Notes under the pieces: model-generated
Database searches by the model: none
The model's input: only the letters and a program-made list of their open reading frames with translations
Told to the model about the DNA's origin: nothing
Made by a program: the position numbers and the translations under genes
Part shown: positions 7,095 to 14,627 of the stretch, in pieces
How positions within the stretch are numbered: position 1 is the first letter of the stretch
How the letters are laid out: each line of letters begins with the position of its first letter
From: an uncultured Eubacteriales bacterium
GTDB lineage: Bacteria > Bacillota > Clostridia > Monoglobales > Monoglobaceae
Assembly: GCA_905205855.1 (NCBI GenBank)
Contig: CAJLFL010000025.1
Location: 1-14,785 of the forward strand
Direction: 5' to 3'
Length of the DNA: 14,785 nt

Positions 7095-7838
7095 ATGAAT
7101 GACGATATAATTTACGGACGCAACCCCGTTATTGAAGCTTTGGAGGCAGGAAATACAGCTATAGTCAGGATATTGCTGTAGGATGGGTTAAAACATTCGC
7201 AGATAGTCTATATACGCAAGATTGCAAAGGAACACGGAATTCAGTATAAATTTGCTGACAAACGCAGGCTTGATTCTGCCTGCGGCGGGGAAAACCATCA
7301 GGGAGTAATAGCGCATACCGCAGCTCATAAATATGCTGAAATTGAAGATATTTTTGCGGCTGCGGCAGAAAAGGGAGAAGCGCCGTTTATAGTGCTAACC
7401 GACGGAATAACCGATCCGCATAATCTGGGAAGCATAATAAGAACCGCCAATGCAGCCGGAGCGCACGGCGTTATTATCCCCAAAAACCGAAATGCCGCTC
7501 TTAATGCGGTTGTATCAAAGGTTTCTGCCGGAGCGGTGGAGTACACGCCGGTTGCGAGGGTTACAAACCTTAAATCCACGATAGAGAAGCTGAAAAAACA
7601 GGGAATATGGGTAGTCGGAACCGATTTATCGGCAAAAATGCTGCCTTATGAATGTGATCTTACAGGACCGATTGCTGTGGTAATAGGCAGTGAGGGAGAG
7701 GGAATGAGCCGTCTTGTGCGTGAGGCGTGCGACTTTCTGGTTAAGATTCCTATGCTTGGCAGTATAGAATCCCTTAATGCCTCAGTTGCGGCAGGTGTGC
7801 TGCTGTATGAGGCGGTACGGCAAAGAAGTAAGATTTAA
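7095..7838 (+). pseudogene. rlmB: 23S rRNA 2'-O-methyltransferase RlmB, interrupted by an in-frame TAG
   Basis: TrmH/SpoU-family methyltransferase that 2'-O-methylates G2251 (E. coli numbering) in the peptidyl-transferase region. Starting at ATG 7095 (GGAG at 7083-7086, 8 bases upstream) the reading is MNDDIIYGRNPVIEALEAG, the usual opening of the L30e-like N-terminal domain. It then meets TAG at 7179-7181 (codon 29), where relatives have RILLQ-x-GLKH, so CAG to TAG is the simplest explanation. The remaining 218 codons are perfect: HQGVIA, NLGSIIRTANAAG, VIGSEGEGMSRLV and SIESLNASVAAGVLLYEA (all three SpoU motifs). The only later in-frame start I see, GTG at 7392, sits inside the first strand of the catalytic domain and has a badly spaced Shine-Dalgarno site. 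It is a very young pseudogene, a read-through gene or a sequencing error. Confidence 0.88.
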
Positions 7839-7850
7839 GGAGGACATAAA

Positions 7851-8642
7851 ATGCGTATTCTTGCGGTAGGAGATATAGTTGCCGAGGACGGCAGAGAATT
7901 TATATATAACAGTTTAAACAGAATTCGTGACAGATATAAAATAGATTTTTGTATAGCAAACGGCGAAAATTCGGCAAATACAAACGGGATTACGACTGAT
8001 ATAGCAAATACGCTGATAAATCGCGGTGTTGACGTTATAACTATGGGGAATCACACATTTGCCAACAGAGAGGCGTCAGCCGTTCTGGAGGATAACCCCA
8101 ATATTATCCGCCCGCTTAATTATCCGCCGGAAACCGAGGGAGTCGGTTACATAATAAAGGATACGGGTGCGGCGCGTATTGCGGTCATAAATCTTATAGG
8201 CAGGGTAAATATGACGCCGGCTGATTGTCCGTTTCATGCGGTTGAGCGCGCTTTGAAGAATATTGACGCTGATATAATTATGGTCGATATGCACGCCGAA
8301 ACAACGAGCGAGCGTATAGCAATGGGACACTTCCTGGACGGCAAGGTCAGTGCGGTATTCGGTACACACACGCATGTCCAGACCGCTGATGAGAGGATAC
8401 TTTGCGGCGGTACGGGGTTTATAAGCGACCTCGGAATGACAGGAGTTGAGGATTCTGTGCTTGGCGTCAGAAAGGATATAATAATTGATTTTTATTATAA
8501 ATCCGCAAAGAGGTTCAGATTTGAAAAGGCAGAGGGCGAGGTATGGTTTCACGGCTGCATCTTTGATGTTGATCCAAAAAGCGGAAAAACAGTTGGTGTT
8601 GAACGGCTGAGGTTTTCGGCGCAGAGCATGAGAGAGTGGTAG
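7851..8642 (+). CDS. ymdB: YmdB-type metallophosphoesterase (TIGR00282)
   Basis: A 263-residue cytoplasmic metallophosphoesterase of the YmdB family. The B. subtilis member hydrolyses 2',3'-cyclic nucleotides and influences the choice between motility and biofilm. The di-metal site is complete: D8 in VGDIV, E39-N40 in NGENSAN, N67-H68 in MGNHTF, H148 in DMHAE, and H173/H175 in GTHTHVQT. Length is normal for the family. AAGGAGG at 7837-7843 overlaps the rlmB stop, with 7 bases to the ATG, so it can be translated even if rlmB translation ends early, although the upstream stop might reduce transcription by polarity. It ends with TAG, showing that TAG acts as a stop in this genome. Confidence 0.93.
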   Translation: MRILAVGDIVAEDGREFIYNSLNRIRDRYKIDFCIANGENSANTNGITTDIANTLINRGVDVITMGNHTFANREASAVLEDNPNIIRPLNYPPETEGVGYIIKDTGAARIAVINLIGRVNMTPADCPFHAVERALKNIDADIIMVDMHAETTSERIAMGHFLDGKVSAVFGTHTHVQTADERILCGGTGFISDLGMTGVEDSVLGVRKDIIIDFYYKSAKRFRFEKAEGEVWFHGCIFDVDPKSGKTVGVERLRFSAQSMREW

Positions 8643-8646
8643 CGGT

Positions 8647-9438
8647 ATGAAAGAATTGATATATAACGATCGTGTATATTTGCAGTCAGAGCTGATGAAT
8701 TCTGCAGGAGCGGCGGTACACGGATTTACGGGCAGCCGCGGCGGTGTAAGCTGCGGAAAGGTCAGCGGACTTAATCTCGGCTTCAGAGTAGGTGACAGTC
8801 CGGACAGCGTAAATGAAAACTACAGGCTTGTTGCCGCCGATTTGGGACTTGACTTAAACCGAATGGTTTTGTCGCGGCAGACGCATACCGATAATATCCG
8901 TATAGTGACAGCGGAGGATGCCGGCAAAGGTATAACAAGGGAGAGCGACATATATGATACGGATGGTTTGATTACAAATGTAAAGGGTATTTCACTTGTA
9001 GTTTTTGCAGCAGATTGTGTTCCGATTCTGCTTCTTGATCCTGTAAAGGGTGTTGCAGGTGCAGTGCATTCCGGCTGGCGCGGAACGGTCAAAGGAATAG
9101 GCGGCAAGGCGGTAAGCCTGATGAAAGATGTCTACGGCAGCAATCCAAATGATATTATTGCGGCAATAGGACCGAGCATTGGCCCGTGTTGCTTTGAGTT
9201 TGGTTTGGCAGATGCGGAGGAGAATTTCGGTGATAGATACTGCCGTGCATCCGGCGGCGGTAAAGCTTTGGTTGATATTTGGAGTATGAATATTGATATA
9301 CTTAAAGCAGCCGGAATTGCAGAGAAAAACATAGATTTATCGGGCGTATGCACGGTCTGCAATGCGGATAAGTATTATTCATACAGAACGCATAAGGATG
9401 CAACCGGCAGACAGGCAGCGGTCATTTGTCTGCTGTAG
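8647..9438 (+). CDS. pgeF: peptidoglycan editing factor PgeF (YfiH / DUF152, multicopper-oxidase-like fold)
   Basis: A 263-residue protein of the YfiH/DUF152 family. Its members remove wrongly incorporated serine from peptidoglycan precursors; some show purine-nucleoside or laccase-like activity in vitro. The Cys-His-His zinc site is visible: H80 in SRQTHTD, C124 in AADCVPILLL and H141 in AVHSGWRGT. Other family signatures are GPSIGPCCFEFG and YYSYRTHKD near the C-terminus. The start is only 4 bases after the ymdB stop and lacks a strong Shine-Dalgarno site, so translation is probably coupled to ymdB. It ends with TAG. Confidence 0.94.
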   Translation: MKELIYNDRVYLQSELMNSAGAAVHGFTGSRGGVSCGKVSGLNLGFRVGDSPDSVNENYRLVAADLGLDLNRMVLSRQTHTDNIRIVTAEDAGKGITRESDIYDTDGLITNVKGISLVVFAADCVPILLLDPVKGVAGAVHSGWRGTVKGIGGKAVSLMKDVYGSNPNDIIAAIGPSIGPCCFEFGLADAEENFGDRYCRASGGGKALVDIWSMNIDILKAAGIAEKNIDLSGVCTVCNADKYYSYRTHKDATGRQAAVICLL

Positions 9439-9447
9439 GAGAAAGCT

Positions 9448-10635
9448 ATGGACAGAAAGATTATTCATTTGGATATGGATGCGTTTTTCGCCTCAATAGA
9501 AGAACGCGACAATCCGGAGCTTAAAGGCAAGCCTGTAATAGTCGGAGCAAAGCCGGGAACGCGCGGAGTTGTTTCAACCTGTAATTATGAGGCGCGCAAA
9601 TACGGTGTGCGGTCTGCAATGAGCTCGGCGGAGGCATACAGAAGATGCCCGAAGGCGGTGTTCGTTGACGGACATTATGAAAAGTATGTTAAAGCGTCAA
9701 AACAGGTGCATGAAATTATGAGCGAGTATACCGATTGTATAGAGTTTCTTTCGCTTGACGAGGGATATATGGATGTAACGGGAAGCGAAAGAATATTCGG
9801 CAGTGCAGAGTCGATTGCCTTGACAATTCAAAAGCGTGTTTATGAAACGGTGGGGACAACATGTTCTGTAGGAGTCGGCTATAACATGCTGTCTGCCAAG
9901 ACGGCAAGTGAAGAAAAAAAGCCGCGAGGCTTTTTTGTTATAAAAAATCCGGAGGAGTTTTATGCTCTTATGCATTTGCGTCCGGTTGGGGTTCTTTACG
10001 GAATAGGAAAAAAGACAGAGGAACACCTCGCACGGATGGGTATACATACGGTAGAGGAGCTTGCAAAGGCAATTCCGCAGCAGCTTTCGTGCTTTGGCAA
10101 AAACGGAGCGGAAATGCAGAACTATGCACGCGGTATTGACAAACGTGTTGTTATGCCGAATCAGCCGCAAAAGTCAATCGGCAAGGAAACGACCTTTTTG
10201 ACTGATGTAACCGATATGTCGGTGCTAAAGGATACGCTGCTTTTGCTTTCAAGAATAGTAAGTGACAGAATGAAAGCGAAGGGAAGGCTTGGGCATAATG
10301 TGACGCTGAAGCTGAAGTTTGCAGATATGCAAAGCATAACGCGGTCTTGCGCGGTAAAACCGACCAATGCGGCGGCGGATATTTATAAAGCAGCAGAAGA
10401 AATGCTTGAAAAGGAAAAATTAAAACGTCCGATACGGCTTATCGGCGTTACTGCCGGAAAGCTGTCGGAAAACGATTATGAGCAGATAAGTCTGTTTAAG
10501 AGCGAAAGCGAAAAAGACGAGAAAAATGAACGGTTGGACAATGTAGTAACCGATTTGCGTAAAACCTTTGGCAGGGATAAGCTTAAAACCGCAAAAGAAT
10601 TATTGGCAGAGAAAAGACTTAAAGATATAAAATAA
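9448..10635 (+). CDS. dinB: DNA polymerase IV (Y-family translesion polymerase)
   Basis: A 395-residue error-prone DNA polymerase that copies damaged templates. The catalytic acids are D9 in HLDMDAFF and D104-E105 in FLSLDEGYMDVT; F13/F14 include the steric gate. SVGVGYNMLSAKTASEEKKP is the finger/palm segment typical of the clostridial branch. The little-finger domain follows, and QISLF at residues 346-350 is a sliding-clamp binding motif. About 45 charged residues come after it. AGGAG overlaps the pgeF stop and lies 7 bases before the ATG, so the gene is in the same operon. I saw no obvious LexA/SOS box next to it; expression probably comes from the rlmB promoter or an internal one. Confidence 0.96.
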   Translation: MDRKIIHLDMDAFFASIEERDNPELKGKPVIVGAKPGTRGVVSTCNYEARKYGVRSAMSSAEAYRRCPKAVFVDGHYEKYVKASKQVHEIMSEYTDCIEFLSLDEGYMDVTGSERIFGSAESIALTIQKRVYETVGTTCSVGVGYNMLSAKTASEEKKPRGFFVIKNPEEFYALMHLRPVGVLYGIGKKTEEHLARMGIHTVEELAKAIPQQLSCFGKNGAEMQNYARGIDKRVVMPNQPQKSIGKETTFLTDVTDMSVLKDTLLLLSRIVSDRMKAKGRLGHNVTLKLKFADMQSITRSCAVKPTNAAADIYKAAEEMLEKEKLKRPIRLIGVTAGKLSENDYEQISLFKSESEKDEKNERLDNVVTDLRKTFGRDKLKTAKELLAEKRLKDIK

Positions 10636-10662
10636 AAGGGAGGCTTAAGCCTCCCTTTTATT
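10631..10662. terminator. bidirectional terminator between dinB and the rpiB-like gene
   Basis: A 32-base perfect palindrome whose arms run 10631-10646 and 10647-10662, with AAAAGGGAGGC on one side and GCCTCCCTTTT on the other. It forms a GC-rich stem with an A tract before and a T tract after on both strands. The dinB stop TAA (10633-10635) lies inside it, and the stop of the convergent gene (10663-10661) overlaps its other end. Confidence 0.92.
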
Positions 10663-11299
10663 ATCCTATAATACCTTTTATATATTCGGCAATTTCCGGA
10701 ACCTTGCAGTTTGCAAAGAACAAATCGGCAAAGTTTTTGCCGCTGACAGCGGTTTTTAAGAAGTCCTGATCTATGTTCTTTAAAACATACATTATATCCT
10801 GATGTGTAACCTTTTTTACTTCATCAAGGATTTTTTTGTTGCGCTGCTCCGGAACGGCACGCTCTCTGGGGTATCCAAGACCAAATTCACCAGAAAACAG
10901 CTTTTCAAAGGTATAAGCAAGATTCAGCTCTGCTCCCCAGCCGAAGTTCTGTGCAAATGGCATAGCAATCGCATTACCGTTGTTTACCTGAGCAAAGAGA
11001 TAACCGTCTGTCGGATCGGTAACATGACCGCACAATACGCCCGGAAATGAGTTGAGCGCAAGCATAGCGCCCTGTCCTGTGCCGCAGCCCGTTACAACAA
11101 AATCAACTGCACCGGAATTGAGCAGAATTGAAGCAAGCAAGCCGTTCATTACATATGTAAGCTGTGTTTCGTCATCTGCGGAATACATACCGAAGTTTAA
11201 AACCTTATGTCCCATAGGCTCAACAACAGATTTAAGAGTATTGCAGATAAGCTCATTTTTTGCAGCTTGTGAATTTTCGTTAATCAATGCTATTTTCAT
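10661..11299 (-). CDS. RpiB/LacA/LacB-family sugar-phosphate isomerase, atypical active site
   Basis: A 212-residue protein related to ribose-5-phosphate isomerase B and galactose-6-phosphate isomerase. The core loop VVTGCGTGQGAMLALNSFPGV is conserved and C72 matches the catalytic-base cysteine of E. coli RpiB. Two other hallmarks differ: the 'CDHaG' phosphate/substrate motif at the N-terminus is replaced by LINENSQAAK, and the ring-opening histidine (H99 in E. coli) is V105 here (AQVNNGNAIA). It also carries about 65 extra C-terminal residues. I recall similar 210-residue proteins as a distinct group in Firmicutes, so this is probably a separate subfamily with another sugar phosphate as substrate. 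AAGGAG at 11313-11308 precedes the ATG by 8 bases, and a consensus promoter lies just upstream. Confidence 0.88.
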   Translation of the reverse strand: MKIALINENSQAAKNELICNTLKSVVEPMGHKVLNFGMYSADDETQLTYVMNGLLASILLNSGAVDFVVTGCGTGQGAMLALNSFPGVLCGHVTDPTDGYLFAQVNNGNAIAMPFAQNFGWGAELNLAYTFEKLFSGEFGLGYPRERAVPEQRNKKILDEVKKVTHQDIMYVLKNIDQDFLKTAVSGKNFADLFFANCKVPEIAEYIKGIIG

Positions 11300-11334
11300 T
11301 TAAAACACTCCTTGTATTGTAATTTACATATATC

Positions 11335-11363
11335 AGTATAATATTTTATCTCGGCTTTGTCAA
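11335..11363 (-). promoter_or_regulatory. promoter of the rpiB-like gene
   Basis: On the minus strand TTGACA (11363-11358), a 17-base spacer and TATACT (11340-11335). This is near-perfect and lies in the 68-base gap after malQ, so the isomerase gene can be transcribed independently of malQ. Confidence 0.87.
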
Positions 11364-11367
11364 TCAA

Positions 11368-12813
11368 TTATCGGTTATTTCTGCCGTAAATTCCGTTGAG
11401 ATGTCTGTATTTTGCACGGTCAATTCCGTTCAGCTGCTCTTTGGTTATTCTGAACTGCCAGTTTCCGTCTGCTTTACCGGGAATATTGAGCCGTGTGTCA
11501 GAGCCATAACCCAGCAAATCCTGTATAGGCATTATAACAAGCTCGGCGCTGCTTTCAAACAGCGTCCTGATTATTGCGTCATAGCCGTTGTTCCAGTCCG
11601 GACTTGTATAGCCGCAATAGTCAAGCAAATCTCTGCGGTCGCTTTCACTCAGCTCCCATACATAACCGAGCAGGGTGTTGTTGTCGTGTGTGCCTGTGTA
11701 TGCAACGCAGTTTTTGATATAGTTGTGCGGCTTATGAGGATTCATGCCGTCACCCGGAAAACCGAACTGCATAACGCGCATGCCCGGGAAACCGCTGTAT
11801 TCGACCAATTTTTCAACATCTTCGGTGATTATACCCAAATCCTCTGCGATAATCAGCTTGCCGTCCGATATTGCCTTTATTGCATCTATAAATTCCTCGC
11901 CGGGGCCTTTTTCCCATTTACCCTCGCGTGCGGTTTCGGCATCGCGCGGAATACTCCAGTATGATTCAAGACCGCGGAAGTGGTCGATTCTGATGCCGTC
12001 AAAGAGTTCAAGCATATAGCTTATCCGTGCCAGCCACCATTTATAGCTGTCTGACTTCATTGCCTTCCAGTTGTATAAGGGATTACCCCAAAGCTGACCG
12101 TCTTTTGCAAAGTAATCCGGCGGAACGCCTGCCACGCATGACGGACGATAGTCGCTGTCAAGTAAAAACTGTTCCTTGTTTGCCCACACATCACAGCTGT
12201 CGTATGCGACAAATATCGGAATATCACCGATTATTTTTATGCCGTTTTGGTTTGCATAAACTTTAAGCTCTGTCCATTGCATAAAAAATTCATATTGGAT
12301 AAACTTCCACATAAATAAAATATCGGAATCAATATCGTTGTTTTTCCAATCAATCCAGCACTTGTTGTCATTTGCAGCTTTAAGTGCCATAAACCGGCAG
12401 CAGTCATCTAAATATTTTCTGCCGGAAATAAATTCTTCTATCGTCTGCCGCTGCTGCGCGCTCACGCGTGAAGAAATTGTTTTAAGAAGTTCAAAGCGTG
12501 TGTGGTAAAGACGTACAAATTCACAGCTGTACGGCGTTTGCTGACGATAACCCTCCAATTCTTCTTTGGAAACCAATCCCTGCTGCATAAGCTTGTCAAG
12601 ATTAATAAAATACGGATTTCCGCCGAATGCGGAATACGATTTGTAGGGGGAATTACACTCATCAATCATACAAAAGGGAAGAACCTGCCAGTATGTAAAA
12701 CCGCAGTCCTTTAAAAAATCAATAAATTCCTTTGCCTCATCTCCAAAGCTGCCGGTTGAATATTCTCCGGGCAGAGAGGAAATGTGCATTAAAACTCCGC
12801 TTGCTCTTTTCAT
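11368..12813 (-). CDS. malQ: 4-alpha-glucanotransferase (amylomaltase, GH77)
   Basis: A 481-residue cytoplasmic enzyme that moves alpha-1,4-glucan chains between maltooligosaccharides, used in starch, maltodextrin or glycogen metabolism. GH77 catalytic residues are D277 (nucleophile, in GIRIDHFRG), E324 (acid/base, in IIAEDLG) and D377 (in YTGTHDNNTL). The N-terminus SGVLMHISSLPGEYSTGSFG and the SPYKSYSAFGGNPYFI block are typical. The start is ATG at 12813 with GGGAGG (12824-12819) 5 bases before it. A longer in-frame start at 12852 would add 13 residues translated from a hairpin and is rejected. Together with the isomerase downstream it suggests a sugar/glucan role for this block. Confidence 0.96.
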   Translation of the reverse strand: MKRASGVLMHISSLPGEYSTGSFGDEAKEFIDFLKDCGFTYWQVLPFCMIDECNSPYKSYSAFGGNPYFINLDKLMQQGLVSKEELEGYRQQTPYSCEFVRLYHTRFELLKTISSRVSAQQRQTIEEFISGRKYLDDCCRFMALKAANDNKCWIDWKNNDIDSDILFMWKFIQYEFFMQWTELKVYANQNGIKIIGDIPIFVAYDSCDVWANKEQFLLDSDYRPSCVAGVPPDYFAKDGQLWGNPLYNWKAMKSDSYKWWLARISYMLELFDGIRIDHFRGLESYWSIPRDAETAREGKWEKGPGEEFIDAIKAISDGKLIIAEDLGIITEDVEKLVEYSGFPGMRVMQFGFPGDGMNPHKPHNYIKNCVAYTGTHDNNTLLGYVWELSESDRRDLLDYCGYTSPDWNNGYDAIIRTLFESSAELVIMPIQDLLGYGSDTRLNIPGKADGNWQFRITKEQLNGIDRAKYRHLNGIYGRNNR

Positions 12814-12831
12814 TTTTACCTCCCATATACA

Positions 12832-12859
12832 AAAGGAGCTGCCCTGCGGCAACCCCTTT
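12832..12859 (-). terminator. probable terminator after the coiled-coil gene
   Basis: On the minus strand AAAGGGGTTGCC pairs with GGCAGCTCCTTT (12 pairs, two of them G-T) around a GCAG loop, followed by TGTATAT. It lies between the coiled-coil gene and malQ and would end or weaken the rsmD-coaD transcript. The T tract is weak, so partial read-through into malQ is plausible. Confidence 0.6.
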
Positions 12860-12872
12860 AAAGTTTCTTTAT

Positions 12873-13400
12873 TTAACCTTCTGCTCCGTCATTTTCGGGC
12901 TGCGGCTGTTCCGGTGCAGCAGGCATCTGCTGCTGATAGCCATCGTGCAGATTACTGCGGTTATCGCGTACTATTGCTATGCACTGTTCAAGCTCTTTTG
13001 TTGTGCCGACAACAACGGTTTCTACTGTTTCCAGCAAATTATCGGAATACTTATATGCCGAATCCATAATCTGTGCGGCTTCGCTCTGTGCACGTTCTAC
13101 TATCTGCTTGCCCTGGGCGATTGCCTGCTTTGTGATTTCATTTTCATCAACCATTGAAACAGCCTTTTTCTCAACGGTTTTTATAATTTCATCAGCCTCT
13201 GCCTGAGCCTCCTGAAGGATTCTCTGGCGTTCCTCTTTAATCCATTTAGCCTGTTTTAAATCTTCGGGTAATTTAAGCTTTAATTCCTGCAAAGCGTCAA
13301 GAAGCTCGTCCCTTTCAAGAATACAGCGTCCGGAAAACGGAACCGACGCACCTTTTTCTATTATATCCTCCAATTCATCCAAAAGCTCTAAAGCATCCAT
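12873..13400 (-). CDS. coiled-coil protein of unknown function (DivIVA/ATP-synthase-B-like helix)
   Basis: A 175-residue protein with no signal peptide or membrane segment. Residues about 35-150 are strongly helical and charged (EERQRILQEAQAEADEIIKT, QGKQIVERAQSEAAQIMDSA), a pattern shared by DivIVA-like and ATP synthase subunit B-like coiled coils; such hits often get the misleading label 'ATPase'. The last 20 residues are low complexity and rich in Q, P and E. AGGAGG at 13414-13409 precedes the ATG by 8 bases. It follows coaD by 41 bases, a neighbour relation I recognise from other Clostridia. A scaffold or cell-division role is only a guess. Confidence 0.8.
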   Translation of the reverse strand: MDALELLDELEDIIEKGASVPFSGRCILERDELLDALQELKLKLPEDLKQAKWIKEERQRILQEAQAEADEIIKTVEKKAVSMVDENEITKQAIAQGKQIVERAQSEAAQIMDSAYKYSDNLLETVETVVVGTTKELEQCIAIVRDNRSNLHDGYQQQMPAAPEQPQPENDGAEG

Positions 13401-13441
13401 TTTGTTTACCTCCTATAAAATATTTATACGATAGAAACGGC

Positions 13442-13924
13442 TCAGCGGGGTGCACACCGTTTATTTATAACCGGTATCAGACTATCCGGCACAAGTCCCT
13501 CAAGGGAACCGCCGTAACCGGCAATCTCTTTGACTATACTTGAACTTAAAAACATGTAATCCTTGCTTGTAGGAATAAATAATGTTTCCGCATCATTGTA
13601 TAGCTCATGATTGGTAAGAGCCATTTGAAATTCATATTCAAAGTCTGATACGGCCCTTATACCTTTAATGATTATGTCTGCCTTAACTGCTTTCATAAAA
13701 TCAACCAGCAATCCGTCAAAGCTGAATACCTCAACATTACTGTAATCCGCAACGGCGGTTTTCAGCATTTCAACCCTTTCCTCGGCGGTAAAAAGCGGAG
13801 ACTTGGAGTTGTTTATAAGTACGGCTACGATTACTCTGTCAAACAGTCTTGAAGCGCGTGAAATTATGTCTATATGTCCGTTTGTGCAGGGATCAAAGCT
13901 GCCGGGATATACAACTGTTCTCAT
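13442..13924 (-). CDS. coaD: phosphopantetheine adenylyltransferase
   Basis: A 160-residue cytoplasmic enzyme for the fourth step of coenzyme A synthesis, joining 4'-phosphopantetheine and ATP to give dephospho-CoA. It shows the nucleotidyltransferase motif TNGH (residues 14-17, in PGSFDPCTNGHIDI), the GIRAVSDFEYEFQMA substrate segment (88-102) and the C-terminal SSSIVKE motif (127-133). Length is exactly typical. The ATG is 4 bases after the rsmD stop, with AAGGGTGAT as ribosome site inside the end of rsmD, so translation is coupled. The rsmD-coaD pair is common in Firmicutes. Confidence 0.98.
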   Translation of the reverse strand: MRTVVYPGSFDPCTNGHIDIISRASRLFDRVIVAVLINNSKSPLFTAEERVEMLKTAVADYSNVEVFSFDGLLVDFMKAVKADIIIKGIRAVSDFEYEFQMALTNHELYNDAETLFIPTSKDYMFLSSSIVKEIAGYGGSLEGLVPDSLIPVINKRCAPR

Positions 13925-13928
13925 ATTA

Positions 13929-14465
13929 TCACCCTTGCAGTATAGTGATTGCAGTCTTGCCGTAGGCGGATGTCTTTTTTATCGGATAATAGCTATCCGG
14001 AACAGCTTCGCCGCCGCGTTCGGTTTCAACCGCGATAAGTCCTCCGGTTTTAAGCAGACCGCCGCTGTGGATACTGCTTATTGCAGGTTCCAGAAAACCG
14101 CGGTTGTACGGGGGATCAATAAAAATTATGTCAAATTTTGTTTTGCATTGCTTTAAAAAGTCCAAAGCGGTACATTGAAGCACCTCTGCTTTATCCTCAA
14201 AATGAGCACGGACAAGATTGCTTTTTGTAAGTTTTACGGCAGCTACAGAAATGTCTGTGAAAACACAGTGTTCGCAGCCGCGGCTCAAAGCCTCTATGCC
14301 GAGGGCGCCGCTGCCGGAAAAAAGATCCAAAACGGACTCTGCCGGCACATTATATTGGATAATATTGAACAAAGCTTCTTTGACTCTGTCAGCAGTCGGT
14401 CTTGTGTCTGCCCCCTCCGGAGCCGTCAGTTTAAGTCCTCTGCGTATACCGGAAATAACTCGCAA
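13929..14465 (-). CDS. rsmD: 16S rRNA (guanine(966)-N2)-methyltransferase RsmD
   Basis: A 178-residue SAM-dependent methyltransferase that modifies G966 of 16S rRNA (E. coli numbering) in the assembled small subunit. SAM-binding motif VLDLFSGSGALGIEAL (45-60) and catalytic DPPY (117-120) are present, and the opening RVISGIRRGLKL with TRPTADRVKEALFNII is the family N-terminus. The start codon is TTG at 14465-14463: GGGAGGG (14480-14474) lies 8 bases upstream, and the next codons are the conserved R-V-I-S-G, so no ATG is needed. It is the first gene of the rsmD-coaD-coiled-coil operon, driven by the consensus promoter 51 bases upstream. Confidence 0.97.
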   Translation of the reverse strand: MRVISGIRRGLKLTAPEGADTRPTADRVKEALFNIIQYNVPAESVLDLFSGSGALGIEALSRGCEHCVFTDISVAAVKLTKSNLVRAHFEDKAEVLQCTALDFLKQCKTKFDIIFIDPPYNRGFLEPAISSIHSGGLLKTGGLIAVETERGGEAVPDSYYPIKKTSAYGKTAITILQG

Positions 14466-14515
14466 ACTAAGTACCCTCCCGACAACTGAAAATACAGTAA
14501 TATCAATATATATTA

Positions 14516-14544
14516 TTTATATCTTAATTCAGCGTATTTGTCAA
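14516..14544 (-). promoter_or_regulatory. promoter of the rsmD-coaD operon
   Basis: Minus strand TTGACA (14544-14539), 17 bases, TATAAA (14521-14516). A further perfect TATAAT on the same strand at 14579-14574 has no good -35 partner; it might be a weak second promoter. Confidence 0.85.
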
Positions 14545-14593
14545 GTGCTTTTATGCCAAAAAAGAACGCAAAATTATACCTGAAAATTGGATA

Positions 14594-14627
14594 TAAAGAA
14601 AAACCCCCGCCGTGCCGCAGCATCGGC
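14594..14627 (-). terminator. possible minus-strand terminator upstream of the rsmD promoter
   Basis: On the minus strand a 7-bp stem with one bulge (14627-14620 with 14615-14609) is followed by GGGGGTTTTTCTTT. It could end a transcript entering from beyond the right edge. The G run between stem and T tract makes it imperfect. Confidence 0.4.

Noticed and set aside
7179..7181. General reassignment of TAG to glutamine (as in some gut phages)
   Set aside because: ymdB and pgeF both end in TAG exactly where their protein families end, and no other intact gene here has an internal TAG.
7392..7838. A separate short methyltransferase gene starting at GTG 7392
   Set aside because: It would lack the first strand of the catalytic fold, its AGGGAG is 14 bases away, and the upstream codons in the same frame match RlmB.
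12814..12852. A longer malQ start at 12852
   Set aside because: The extra 13 codons fall in the hairpin after the upstream gene. ATG 12813 has GGGAGG in place and matches the GH77 N-terminus.
12824..12859. A malQ promoter TTGCCG-17-TATATG
   Set aside because: Both boxes match only four of six positions, the start would fall in the ribosome site, and the sequence is better explained as a terminator hairpin.
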